Assembly (NCBI GenBank): GCA_049802875.1
Contig: JBARNH010000033.1
Span: forward strand, 1 to 27,030
Length of the DNA stretch: 27,030 nucleotides
Direction of reading: 5' to 3'
Source of the DNA: Lutacidiplasma sp049802875
Lineage (GTDB): Archaea > Thermoplasmatota > Thermoplasmata > Lutacidiplasmatales > UBA184
Shown: positions 7,057 through 14,783 of the stretch, piece after piece
Numbering within the stretch: the first letter of the stretch is position 1
How the letters are laid out: each line of letters starts with the position of its first letter
Program-made: the position numbers and the translations under genes
The notes under the pieces: model-generated
Told to the model about the DNA's origin: nothing
Databases searched by the model: none
What the model saw: the letters and a program-made list of their open reading frames with translations, nothing else

Positions 7057-8205
7057 ATGCCCGCGCCCGACGAATTCGTCGTCACCCCGTACGAGGTACG
7101 GGGCAAGATCGACTACGACCGCCTCCGCGAGCTGTTCGGTACCCAGGCGGTCACTCCCGAGATCCTCGCCCGGCTGCATCACCTCGCGGGCGGGGAATTG
7201 CACCCGCTCCTCACGCGCGGGATCTACTACTCGCATCGGGACCTCGTGGCGCTGTTGGACGGTTACGCGAACGGGCGTCCGTTCTTCCTCTACTCGGGCC
7301 GGGGTCCCTCCGGCCCGCTCCACACCTCGCACCTCGTCCCGTTCGACCTCTGTGTCTGGCTGCAGCGCCGCCTCGGCGTGCCGATGTACATCCAGATCAC
7401 GGACGACGAGAAGTTCTGGGCTCGGTCGGGTCTGACCCGCGAGGAGACGGCGCACTGGGGCCTCGAGAACCTCTACGACATCCTCGCGCTCGGCTTCGAC
7501 CCGAAGCGGACGCACGTCTTCTTCGACTCTCGGTCGATCGCAGCGCTCTATCCGCTGGCGATCCGGGTCGCTCGGAAGATCTCGTTCTCGAACGTGAAGG
7601 CGGTCTTCGGTTTCGAACCGAGCACGAACATCGGGCTCGTCTTCTACACCGCGCTCCAGAGCGTCCCCTGCTTCTGGCCCTCCTGGGCGGAAGGTCGGAC
7701 GGTACCGTGCCTGATCCCATGCGGAATCGACCAGGACCCGCACTTTCGCCTCACTCGGGACATTGCGGAGGGGTTGGGCTACCCCAAACCCGCGTTGCTC
7801 CACTCCACGATGGTCCCGGGTCTCCTCGGCGAGGGGACGATGTCGACCACGGGGAATCGGAGCGACGACGCGCTCTTCCTCAACGATCCACCGAAGGTCG
7901 TCGAGCGGAAGCTTCGCTCGGCGTTCACGGGGGGGCGCGCCACCGTCGAAGAGCAGCGGCGGCTCGGCGCGACGCCCGAGATCTGCTCGATCTGGGCGCT
8001 CTGGCGGACCCGGTTCGCGGAGTCCGAGGGAAAATTCGAGGAGATCACCCGCTCGTGCCGTTCCGGCGAGCTTCTGTGCGGCGATTGCAAGGGGCAGTTG
8101 ATCGAGCGCGTCCACCGATTCTACGAGGCCCACGCCGTGGCACGGGAAAAAGCCAAGGAGTGGGCCGAGTCGACGATCGTCACCGAAGCGCCGAAGCCGC
8201 TCTGA
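7057..8205 (+). CDS. trpS: Tryptophanyl-tRNA synthetase, archaeal/eukaryal type
   Basis: This class I enzyme charges tRNA-Trp in the cytoplasm. The 382-residue product follows the archaeal TrpRS plan closely: GRGPSGPLHTSHL near 81-93, QITDDEKFW, SNVKAVFGF, the PCGIDQDPHFRLTRD block, and a C-terminal CRSGELLCGDCK block that parallels the CKNGELTCGECK region of other archaeal TrpRS. Two ATP-site signatures are altered. The HIGH motif reads HTSH (89-92), and the KMSKS motif, usually KMSAS in this group, reads TMSTT at 261-265, with no Lys. The flanking blocks are intact, so this is not a damaged gene. The start is the ATG at 7057, 13 bases after the Cys-rich gene. Confidence 0.95.
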   Translation: MPAPDEFVVTPYEVRGKIDYDRLRELFGTQAVTPEILARLHHLAGGELHPLLTRGIYYSHRDLVALLDGYANGRPFFLYSGRGPSGPLHTSHLVPFDLCVWLQRRLGVPMYIQITDDEKFWARSGLTREETAHWGLENLYDILALGFDPKRTHVFFDSRSIAALYPLAIRVARKISFSNVKAVFGFEPSTNIGLVFYTALQSVPCFWPSWAEGRTVPCLIPCGIDQDPHFRLTRDIAEGLGYPKPALLHSTMVPGLLGEGTMSTTGNRSDDALFLNDPPKVVERKLRSAFTGGRATVEEQRRLGATPEICSIWALWRTRFAESEGKFEEITRSCRSGELLCGDCKGQLIERVHRFYEAHAVAREKAKEWAESTIVTEAPKPL

Positions 8206-8221
8206 GCCGCGAGGACCCGAT

Positions 8222-8983
8222 TCACCCGATCTCGGGGCGAGGAACGGCCGGCTCGGGGCGACGCACGGCCGGTCCCTCCGGGCGTCCGGGCAGGGAGGTC
8301 GCCCCCTCGGGGGGCTCGGGGGCGCCGGCGCCCTCGACCGCGGTGAGGAGCTTCAACATCGGGCGGAACAGCGATCGGGAGGCCCGTTCCGGGTCGAGGG
8401 TGTACGCGCGATCGTACGCCGCCACCGCCTCTTCCTCTTCGCCGAGGCTCAAGAGCGAGAGCGCGAGCTCGAGCCAACTCTTGGCCTCCCGAGAACCCTC
8501 TCGCTCCCCGGTCTCTTCGACGTGGTCGTCGAGGGGTGGGTGGGTGACAACGCGGGGGGTACCGTCGGCGCTCGAATCGCTCCGCGAGAGGACGAGCGCT
8601 CGTTCGAAGGCGGTCGAAGCGCCGGTCTCGTCCCCCGACTCCGCGAGGGCGACCCCCAGTCGGTGCCACGCGACGAGGTCGTCCGGCGTGAGCGCGACCG
8701 TCCGCCGGTAGGCCGAGGCGGCCGCGCCCCACTCTTCCCGGAGCGACCGGGCGATGCCGAGATGGAACCAGGTTTCGGGGTTCCCCGGCGCGAGCGCGAT
8801 CGCACGGGAGAGCGCTCCTTCCGCCTCCATCGCTTGGCCGAGGTGAGCGAGGCAGATCCCGTAGTAGGACCACGCATTCGGGTCGTTCGGTTGTTCCCGC
8901 ACGACCTCCCGGAACGCCCGCCGGGCGAGTTCGTACTCGCCGCCACGGAAATGATGGACGCCGAGGTCGTATCGTTGGCTCAT
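8222..8983 (-). CDS. Tetratricopeptide-repeat protein
   Basis: This 253-residue protein carries about five TPR units: residues ~4-35, then repeats beginning at AWSYYGICLAHLG, TWFHLGIARSLRE, AWHRLGVALAESG and, after a linker, SWLELALSLLSLG. Each has the usual small/aromatic pattern and ends with a Pro (APGN, TPDD, DPER). The C-terminal ~45 residues are Pro/Glu/Arg-rich and probably disordered. Such proteins are scaffolds for protein-protein contacts; no enzymatic domain is fused. The ATG at 8983 was chosen, with a GTG at 9001 as an alternative. Its end is 16 bases from the convergent trpS end. Confidence 0.88.
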   Translation of the reverse strand: MSQRYDLGVHHFRGGEYELARRAFREVVREQPNDPNAWSYYGICLAHLGQAMEAEGALSRAIALAPGNPETWFHLGIARSLREEWGAAASAYRRTVALTPDDLVAWHRLGVALAESGDETGASTAFERALVLSRSDSSADGTPRVVTHPPLDDHVEETGEREGSREAKSWLELALSLLSLGEEEEAVAAYDRAYTLDPERASRSLFRPMLKLLTAVEGAGAPEPPEGATSLPGRPEGPAVRRPEPAVPRPEIG

Positions 8984-9091
8984 GGCCGAGTACCGGGCCA
9001 CCGAGGCCCGGAACGGCTGAAAAGCCTACCGCCCCACACGCACTCTTCTCTCCGGGAGCGCCCGTGCGTCGCCCTCGCGCGGCGCCGGCGA

Positions 9092-9100
9092 CTTTATATC
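9092..9100 (+). promoter_or_regulatory. TATA box of the SSB gene with a long leader
   Basis: CTTTATATC is the most TATA-like sequence near here. Transcription would begin near 9122, about 125 bases before the SSB ATG at 9248. That leader is much longer than elsewhere in this window. The in-frame ATG at 9113 would lie upstream of the predicted transcript start. Confidence 0.5.
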
Positions 9101-9247
9101 CGCGCCCCGGCCATGCGCCGTCAGAGGAATCCGCGAGCCCAGCCTGAATCGAGCGTCCCGCCCGTCCTGTTTTCGACGAGTGTTCGCACGACGAGGGTCG
9201 CTCCTCGATTCCCGAACGCAGAACGCGAACCAAGAAGGCGACAAGAG

Positions 9248-9769
9248 ATGGTGGACAAACCCCTGACCAAAGTGCGAGACCTAACGCCGAACTCGAAGCA
9301 AGTGAACGTCCTCGCGAAGGTACTGAGCGTGGGCGAACCCAAGGAGGTCATGGGCAAGTTTGGCGACCCCCGAAAGGTCTGCGAAGCCGTCGTCGGCGAC
9401 GACACGGCCGTGATCACCCTGTCCCTCTGGAACGAGCAGATCGGCTCGATCGCGAAGGACGAGGTCATCCTCGTGGACAACGGATACGTCTCCCTCGTTC
9501 GCGGGCACATGCGCCTCAACGTGGGCCGGTACGGGAACCTCTCGAAATCGACCGAGGCGATCCCCGAGGTCAACCAGACCCTCGACATGAGCCAGCAGGA
9601 GTTCGAGAGCGAACGCCGGTCGTTCGGCGGCGGCGGCTTCCGCGACCGCGGAAGCGGCGGCTACAGTGGCGGCGGCGGCGGCGGACGCTACTCGGGCGGT
9701 GGCTCGGGCGGCGGCAGCGGTGGTGGCGGTGGGGGCCGAGAGCGCTCCGACAGCTACAAGCGCTACTAG
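9248..9769 (+). CDS. ssb: Single-OB-fold single-stranded DNA-binding protein with Gly-rich tail
   Basis: This 173-residue protein has one OB fold (about 1-105) closely resembling Sulfolobus SSB and human SSB1/SOSS-B: KVRDLTPNSKQVNVLAKVL, CEAVVGDDTAVITLSLWNEQ, and a GHMRLNVGRYGNLSKS strand. After a linker, residues ~118-163 are Gly/Ser/Arg repeats (GGGGG blocks), ending RERSDSYKRY. Family members coat single-stranded DNA in replication and repair; the OB fold binds DNA, and the tail recruits partners in other SSBs. Unlike the Sulfolobus protein, the extreme tail here is basic and not acidic. The frame stays open upstream to 9113 and beyond, but the ATG at 9248 matches the family start (MVDKPLTKVRDL). 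Confidence 0.93.
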   Translation: MVDKPLTKVRDLTPNSKQVNVLAKVLSVGEPKEVMGKFGDPRKVCEAVVGDDTAVITLSLWNEQIGSIAKDEVILVDNGYVSLVRGHMRLNVGRYGNLSKSTEAIPEVNQTLDMSQQEFESERRSFGGGGFRDRGSGGYSGGGGGGRYSGGGSGGGSGGGGGGRERSDSYKRY

Positions 9770-9852
9770 ATCCGGCGCGCTTCGACCGACCCCTCGCGAA
9801 CCTTTTCCCCCACCCTCCGGGGCGGGGGCCCCCGAACCCGCGGGCGGTTTTG

Positions 9853-9860
9853 ATTAAATA
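9853..9860 (+). promoter_or_regulatory. TATA box for the Grx-RAM fusion gene
   Basis: ATTAAATA is centred about 31 bases before the ATG at 9888, the spacing expected for a leaderless or near-leaderless archaeal transcript. Confidence 0.6.
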
Positions 9861-9887
9861 GCGCCCGCTGCTTGAGCGGTCCCGCCG

Positions 9888-10553
9888 ATGGCCGACGACT
9901 CACGGGAACTGATCCTTTACGTCCAGTCGAAGAGAGCGGTCACGACGTTCTACCGACCGGCGCCGCTGGCCGAGACGTCGAACGCTCCGGCCATGGCTAC
10001 GTCCTCGGTCGCCGGTGAGTACAACCAGATGGGTGAGGAGGGGGTCCACTTCCTTTCGGACGACCAGGCCCGTTGCGTCGCGCACGCCGAGGAGATCGCG
10101 GGGCGACGCGGCTATCGCATCAAGGTCGTCGACATCGAGAAAGCCGGGCGGGTCGAGCGCCTGATCGCGGAGCACCTGCGCGGCGTTCAGACGTTCCCGG
10201 TGCTGATCTCCCCGAAGGGTCCCCGCCTCGAGGGGACCGACCAGTTCACGGACGAGCGCCTCTCGGAGTTGATGCCGAGCGAGCTCCACAGCGTCCGCGC
10301 CTTCACCTACCTCAAGGTCCGCGGCGGTGACCTCGACCGGATCCGCAACCTCCTCGAGACCCTCCCCGAGGTGAAGGAACTCCACTTCCTCACCGGCGAC
10401 TGGGACATCCTGATCGTCCTCGAGTTTCCCGCGGCGTCGGGCAAGCGGCGGGTCCTCGATTTCGTGACCGAGCGGATCCGCGGGATCCCCGAAGTCCAGG
10501 ACACTTCGACCGTCGTCCCCGAGTTCTCGGTGACGAAGTTCCCGATCGCCTAG
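9888..10553 (+). CDS. Glutaredoxin/thioredoxin-like domain fused to a RAM (AsnC-type ligand-binding) domain
   Basis: In this 221-residue protein, residues ~52-130 look like a thioredoxin fold of the glutaredoxin kind. There is a first strand VHFLSDD, a helix containing the only Cys (Cys63), a RIKVVDI strand, and TFPVLIS, where Pro104 fits the cis-Pro, followed by a GTDQFTDERLSELM helix. Residues ~136-213 match the Lrp/AsnC effector domain (RAM): AFTYLKVRGGDLDRIRNLL, LTGDWDILIVLEF, GIPEVQDTSTVV. There is no helix-turn-helix, so it is not a classical Lrp regulator. The first ~50 residues are unlike either domain. The RAM domain binds small ligands such as amino acids; a redox-linked sensor or adaptor role is inference. 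The RAM call is firm, the thioredoxin-like call moderate. Confidence 0.8.
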   Translation: MADDSRELILYVQSKRAVTTFYRPAPLAETSNAPAMATSSVAGEYNQMGEEGVHFLSDDQARCVAHAEEIAGRRGYRIKVVDIEKAGRVERLIAEHLRGVQTFPVLISPKGPRLEGTDQFTDERLSELMPSELHSVRAFTYLKVRGGDLDRIRNLLETLPEVKELHFLTGDWDILIVLEFPAASGKRRVLDFVTERIRGIPEVQDTSTVVPEFSVTKFPIA

Positions 10554-10584
10554 TCGGAGCGTCCGATCGGGCCGACCGGAGCTT

Positions 10585-10601
10585 GACGGGTCGTACCCCG
10601 T
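10585..10601. terminator. Possible stem-loop between convergent genes
   Basis: GACGGG and CCCGTC form a six-base stem around a short loop in the 78-base gap between the stops of the Grx-RAM gene and the membrane-protein gene. It could end transcription in both directions. There is no T-run, so the call is weak. Confidence 0.25.
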
Positions 10602-10631
10602 CGACCGTCTCGCCTCAGAAAGGATCGTCGA

Positions 10632-11351
10632 TCACCCTGGGGTTCGAGTGGATCTCGACCCCGGCCCGGTCTCCCCTCGAGCGATCTCCCGAACCTGCTG
10701 GTCGAGGAGCGTCTGGTAGCCGGTAGCCCACCGCCGCGCGGCGACGAAGAGCGGCACCGCGAGCATCGAAGCGAGGAGCGCCCCGAGCGCTACGACGGGC
10801 GCGGCGTACGCCCCCAGCGCCGCGGAGAGCACTACGACGGAAAGCGAGAACGCCCCGAGGAGGTATGCGCCCAGGAAGATCGGTACGAACGAGACCGCCG
10901 TCTCGTTCTTCATGTGCGTCGGCGTGGACTGCAGTCGCTGGACCCTTTCGGTCGGTCCGCCCTCGGCGGCCGAGGGGGGCGGCGGGATCGCGCGAGCGGA
11001 GCGGGGGGGACCGCGGAGCGCTTCGTGGCGGGCGACGAGGATCTCGCGGACCGCGAACGCGACGATGGCGATCGGCAGTACGAGCACGGTGACGATGGCT
11101 CCCCACGGCACGACGTACGTGAACGGGAGCGTCACCGGCCCCCCCAACGAGGACGCGGGGGCGGTCGTGGGAAGCGGGGCGAAGAAGAAGAGGACCAGGT
11201 AGAATAGGACGCCCGTGATCAAGTTCACGCCGAGGAATCCCCACGCGAGCCAGGAGAATCGGACGCTGTGCCGAGCCGCACGCTCCACGGATCGTCCGAG
11301 GTTCGCCAAACCGCGGTCAATGTCGGAGATCGCGAGATCCGTGGTCGACAT
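10632..11351 (-). CDS. Four-helix membrane protein of unknown function
   Basis: The 239-residue product has about four membrane helices: residues ~33-58 (WLAWGFLGVNLITGVLFYL...), ~77-102, and a pair within ~157-205. A hydrophilic loop of about 45 residues (PPRSARAIPPPPSAAEGG...) separates the two helix pairs. The N-terminal ~30 residues are polar and amphipathic, and the C-terminus is charged. No transport or catalytic motif is seen. It lies 87 bases downstream of carB on the same strand and may be co-transcribed, but nothing ties it to pyrimidine synthesis. The ATG at 11351 is the natural start. Confidence 0.75.
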   Translation of the reverse strand: MSTTDLAISDIDRGLANLGRSVERAARHSVRFSWLAWGFLGVNLITGVLFYLVLFFFAPLPTTAPASSLGGPVTLPFTYVVPWGAIVTVLVLPIAIVAFAVREILVARHEALRGPPRSARAIPPPPSAAEGGPTERVQRLQSTPTHMKNETAVSFVPIFLGAYLLGAFSLSVVVLSAALGAYAAPVVALGALLASMLAVPLFVAARRWATGYQTLLDQQVREIARGETGPGSRSTRTPG

Positions 11352-11438
11352 CGGGCGGGACGCTGATTGGTGCGAACGCTCCCGGGGACCATACGTCTTC
11401 CCTCGCGGGGGCCCTCCCCGATCGAGACAGGGTCCTCG

Positions 11439-14400
11439 TCACCGCGGTGCGGGCGTCGCGGGCGGCGTTCCGCGCTTTCTGGCTCGACGTCGGCGGCGCC
11501 GACGCCGAGGTACCACGGGCAGCCGTCGGGCATTGACCTCGGGGGTCGCCCCCGGTTCGGGGGACCCGTAGAGTGGTTCGACGGTCAGGGGGTGGTCCTC
11601 GAGCCAGGCGACCCCCTCGACGTACGCCCCGAACGACTCGAGGCTCGTGAAGAGCGGGATCCCGAGCTCGATTGCCCGGCGGCGCAGGATGTACTCGTCC
11701 TCGAGCATCTGCTCGAACTTCTCCTGCGTCAGGGAGAGCGGAACGTTCAGGAGTAGGTCGATCTCCCCGTGTTCGAGGGCCTCCGTCACGTTCGGGTGGC
11801 GGTCGGGTTCACTGACCTTGTGCAGGATCCGTACCCCCCGGATACCGCGGGAGGCGAGGAACGCCCCGGTGTCCTCGGTCGCCGAGATCTTGAGGCCGAG
11901 GCTCCGGAGGCGGTGCGCCTCGGGGAGGAGCTGCTCCTTGAGCTCGGGTCCGCCCACCGAGAGGAACGCGGTGCCCCGTCGGGGCACGAGGCGAACGCCG
12001 GTCGCGACGAGCGCCTTCACGAGCGCGTCGGAGAACGTCGGACCGAAGCAGGCGACCTCCCCCGTCGACTGCATCTCGACCCCGAGGAGCGGGTCCGAGC
12101 CGACGAGTTGAAGGAAGGAGAACTGGGGAACCTTGACGCCCCACCGCCCGGGCGGCAGCGACGCGACGCCCTCTCGGGAGATCGGTCGGCCGAGCATCGC
12201 GCGTGCGGCCTCCCGGAGGAGCGGGACGCCGGTCGCCTTGGCCAGGAACGGGAGGGAACGGCTCGCGCGGAGGTTCAGCTCGATGATCTGGTACTGCTCG
12301 TTCTTCACGAGGAACTGAACGTTGAACGGCCCGCGGATCTCCAACGTACGGGCGAGCCGCCCGGCGGCGTCGATCAGCTGCGCCTGAACCTCGGGGGCGG
12401 TGTGCCGGGGCGGCAGGCAGAAGATGGCGTCGCCCGAGTGGACCCCGGCGCGCTCCACGTGTTCGAGGATCCCCGCCACCAGCACCCGCTTCCCGTCGGA
12501 GATCGCGTCCAATTCGACCTCGTCGGCCCCCTCGACGAACTTCGTGATCACGACCGGGTGCTCGGGGGAGACGCGGGCGGCCTCGGAGAGGAACCGGGCA
12601 AGGTCGGCGCGTCCCCAGATCACGCGCATCGCCTGCCCGCTCAGCACATACGACGGCCGAACGAGCACCGGGTAGCCGACCTCGTCCGCGAACCCGCTGG
12701 CCTCGTCCACGGTCGTGAACGCTCGCCAGGCGGGCTGCGGGACCTTAAGACGCTCGAGGAGCCGGGCGAACTCAGCCCGGTTCTCCGCCGCCTCGATCGA
12801 TTCCGCCGCCGTGCCGAGGACGGGGACGCCGCACATCTTCAGCAACGGGGTCAGGTTCTGGGCGAGCTGGCTGCCCACGCACGTCACCACGCCGGTGAAC
12901 GATTCGAAGTCGACGAGGTCGCGGACCCGTTCGAGGGTGATCTCTTCGAAATAGAGGCGGTCGGACCGGTCGTAGTCGGTCGAGACCGTCTCGGGGTTCG
13001 AATTGAGGACCGAGACGCCGGGGACGCCCTCCGCCTTCAGCCCGTCGACGAGGTTCATCGTCGACCAGTCGAACTCGACGCTCGACCCGATCCGGTAGGG
13101 ACCCGCCCCGACGACGAGGACCGACCCTTTCGGCATCGGCCGAACGTCGTCGGCATCGGCCCGGTACGTGAGGTACAGGTAGTTCGTCCGGGCGGGCCAT
13201 TCGCCCGCGAGCGTGTCGATCATGCGGACGCGGGGTCGGACCCCTTCCGCGAGACGGTGGCGGCGGACCTCCTCCTCGTCGCGACGGGCGCTTCGCCCGA
13301 TCGCACGGTCGGACAAGCCGAGCTCTTTCGCCTGACGCAGCAGCGGCGTGGGCACCTCTCGGCCGGCGAGAGCCTCGAGCGCCCGGTGCGTCGCCTCGAT
13401 CTCCCCGAGGCAGTCGACGAACCAGCGGTCGATCCACGCCGTGCGACCGATCGTTTCGGGGTCGATCCCGGCGCGGAGCGCTTCCAGGACTCGGAAGAGG
13501 ATGTCGGGGGTGGGGCGGGCGAGGTCGGCCAGGATCTCGGTCGACGTCCGGACGTCCACCGGGGGGACGAGGTCGGCGCGCGGGTCGCTCATTCGGACCG
13601 CCTTCGAGATCGCCTCGGGGAACGACGCTCCGATCCCCATCACCTCGCCGACCGACTTCATCGCGGGGCCGAGGCGGCGGTCGGCGCGTTCGAACTTGTC
13701 GAGGTCCCAACGGGGCAGCTTCACGACCACGTAGTCGAGCGCCGGCTCGAAGCACGCGGTGGTGACACCCGTGATCCGGTTCTTGAGCTCGGGGAGGGTG
13801 TATCCCAGCGCGAGCTTCGCCGCGACGTAGGCGAGGGGATAGCCGGTCGCCTTGCTCGCGAGCGCGCTCGAACGGGAGAGCCGGGCGTTGATCTCGATCG
13901 CATAGTACTCCTCGCTCACGGGGTTGAGGCAGAACTGGATGTTGCACTCCCCCACGATTCCGCACGCCGCGGCCGCCCGCAGGGCGGCCTGGCGGAGCAT
14001 CTGGTACTCGTGGTCCGTGAGCGTCTGGCTGGGCGCGACGACGATGTTGTCCCCGGTGTGCACGCGCATGCTGAGGACGTTCTCCATGTTGCAGACGGTG
14101 AGCCCGTTCCCTTTCGCGTCGCGGACGACCTCGTACTCGAGTTGCTTGAACGCTCCGACATACCGTTCGAGCAGGATCTGGCCGACCGGGCTCGCTCGGA
14201 GCCCTCGGGCGGCGACCTCCCGGAGCTCCTCGCGGTCCTGGGCGACGCCGCCGCCCTTACCGCCGAGCGTGTACGCGACGCGGACCATCACCGGATACCC
14301 CAGGGTCTCCGCGGCCTCGACCGCTTCGTCGTACGAGTACACCGCACGACTGGGGAGGGTCGGGACGTGGGCCCGAGCCATCGTTCGAACGAACTTCGCG

Positions 14401-14783
14401 CGATCCTCCGTCGCCCGGATCCCTCGGAGGGGGGTGCCGAGCACTCGCGTCCCCGACTTCGCGAGAGCGCCCGAATCGGAGAGCTGGACGCCACAGTTGA
14501 GGGCCGTTTGGCCGCCGAAGGAGAGCAGGATCCCGTCCGGCCGCTCTGCGTCGAGGATCGGAGCGACGAACTCGGGGACGAGGGGTTGGAAGTAGACCCG
14601 GCCGTGCTTGGGCGGGTCGGTTTGAAGGGTCGCGATGTTCGGGTTCACGACGATCGCGTAAACCCCTTCCTCTTCGAGGGCCTTGAGGCACTGGCTGCCC
14701 GAATAGTCGAACTCGCCGGCCTCGCCGATCTTCAGCGCGCCGCTCCCGAGCAGGAGCACCTTCGCCGGCAGCGGCCTCGTCAT
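11439..14783 (-). CDS. carB: Carbamoyl-phosphate synthase large subunit
   Basis: CarB makes carbamoyl phosphate from ammonia delivered by CarA, bicarbonate and two ATP, feeding pyrimidine and arginine synthesis. The 1114-residue product has both synthetase halves. The first starts VLLLGSGALKIGEAGEFDYSG, with ATP-grasp elements VAYTLGGKGGG and VHTGDNIVVAPSQ; the second starts VVGAGPYRIGSSVEFDW, with RPSYVLSGQAM and VHSGDAIFCLPP. A C-terminal MGS-like regulatory domain runs from GPELKEQLL to about FTSLESFGAYVEG. After this comes an unusual tail with a run of eight Arg plus further Arg/Lys. The start overlaps the carA stop (ATGA), so the pair is translationally coupled. Longer upstream frames only read carA out of frame. 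Confidence 0.97.
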   Translation of the reverse strand: MTRPLPAKVLLLGSGALKIGEAGEFDYSGSQCLKALEEEGVYAIVVNPNIATLQTDPPKHGRVYFQPLVPEFVAPILDAERPDGILLSFGGQTALNCGVQLSDSGALAKSGTRVLGTPLRGIRATEDRAKFVRTMARAHVPTLPSRAVYSYDEAVEAAETLGYPVMVRVAYTLGGKGGGVAQDREELREVAARGLRASPVGQILLERYVGAFKQLEYEVVRDAKGNGLTVCNMENVLSMRVHTGDNIVVAPSQTLTDHEYQMLRQAALRAAAACGIVGECNIQFCLNPVSEEYYAIEINARLSRSSALASKATGYPLAYVAAKLALGYTLPELKNRITGVTTACFEPALDYVVVKLPRWDLDKFERADRRLGPAMKSVGEVMGIGASFPEAISKAVRMSDPRADLVPPVDVRTSTEILADLARPTPDILFRVLEALRAGIDPETIGRTAWIDRWFVDCLGEIEATHRALEALAGREVPTPLLRQAKELGLSDRAIGRSARRDEEEVRRHRLAEGVRPRVRMIDTLAGEWPARTNYLYLTYRADADDVRPMPKGSVLVVGAGPYRIGSSVEFDWSTMNLVDGLKAEGVPGVSVLNSNPETVSTDYDRSDRLYFEEITLERVRDLVDFESFTGVVTCVGSQLAQNLTPLLKMCGVPVLGTAAESIEAAENRAEFARLLERLKVPQPAWRAFTTVDEASGFADEVGYPVLVRPSYVLSGQAMRVIWGRADLARFLSEAARVSPEHPVVITKFVEGADEVELDAISDGKRVLVAGILEHVERAGVHSGDAIFCLPPRHTAPEVQAQLIDAAGRLARTLEIRGPFNVQFLVKNEQYQIIELNLRASRSLPFLAKATGVPLLREAARAMLGRPISREGVASLPPGRWGVKVPQFSFLQLVGSDPLLGVEMQSTGEVACFGPTFSDALVKALVATGVRLVPRRGTAFLSVGGPELKEQLLPEAHRLRSLGLKISATEDTGAFLASRGIRGVRILHKVSEPDRHPNVTEALEHGEIDLLLNVPLSLTQEKFEQMLEDEYILRRRAIELGIPLFTSLESFGAYVEGVAWLEDHPLTVEPLYGSPEPGATPEVNARRLPVVPRRRRRRRRARKRGTPPATPAPR

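Noticed and set aside
9113..9247. In-frame ATG giving SSB a 45-residue extension.
   Set aside because: It lies upstream of the transcript start predicted from the TATA box, and the extra sequence is unlike SSB. The family start fits the ATG at 9248.
9630..9745. GGC/GGT repeat tract that could be called a microsatellite.
   Set aside because: It encodes the Gly-rich tail of SSB, a normal feature of the family; no uniform repeat unit is kept at DNA level.
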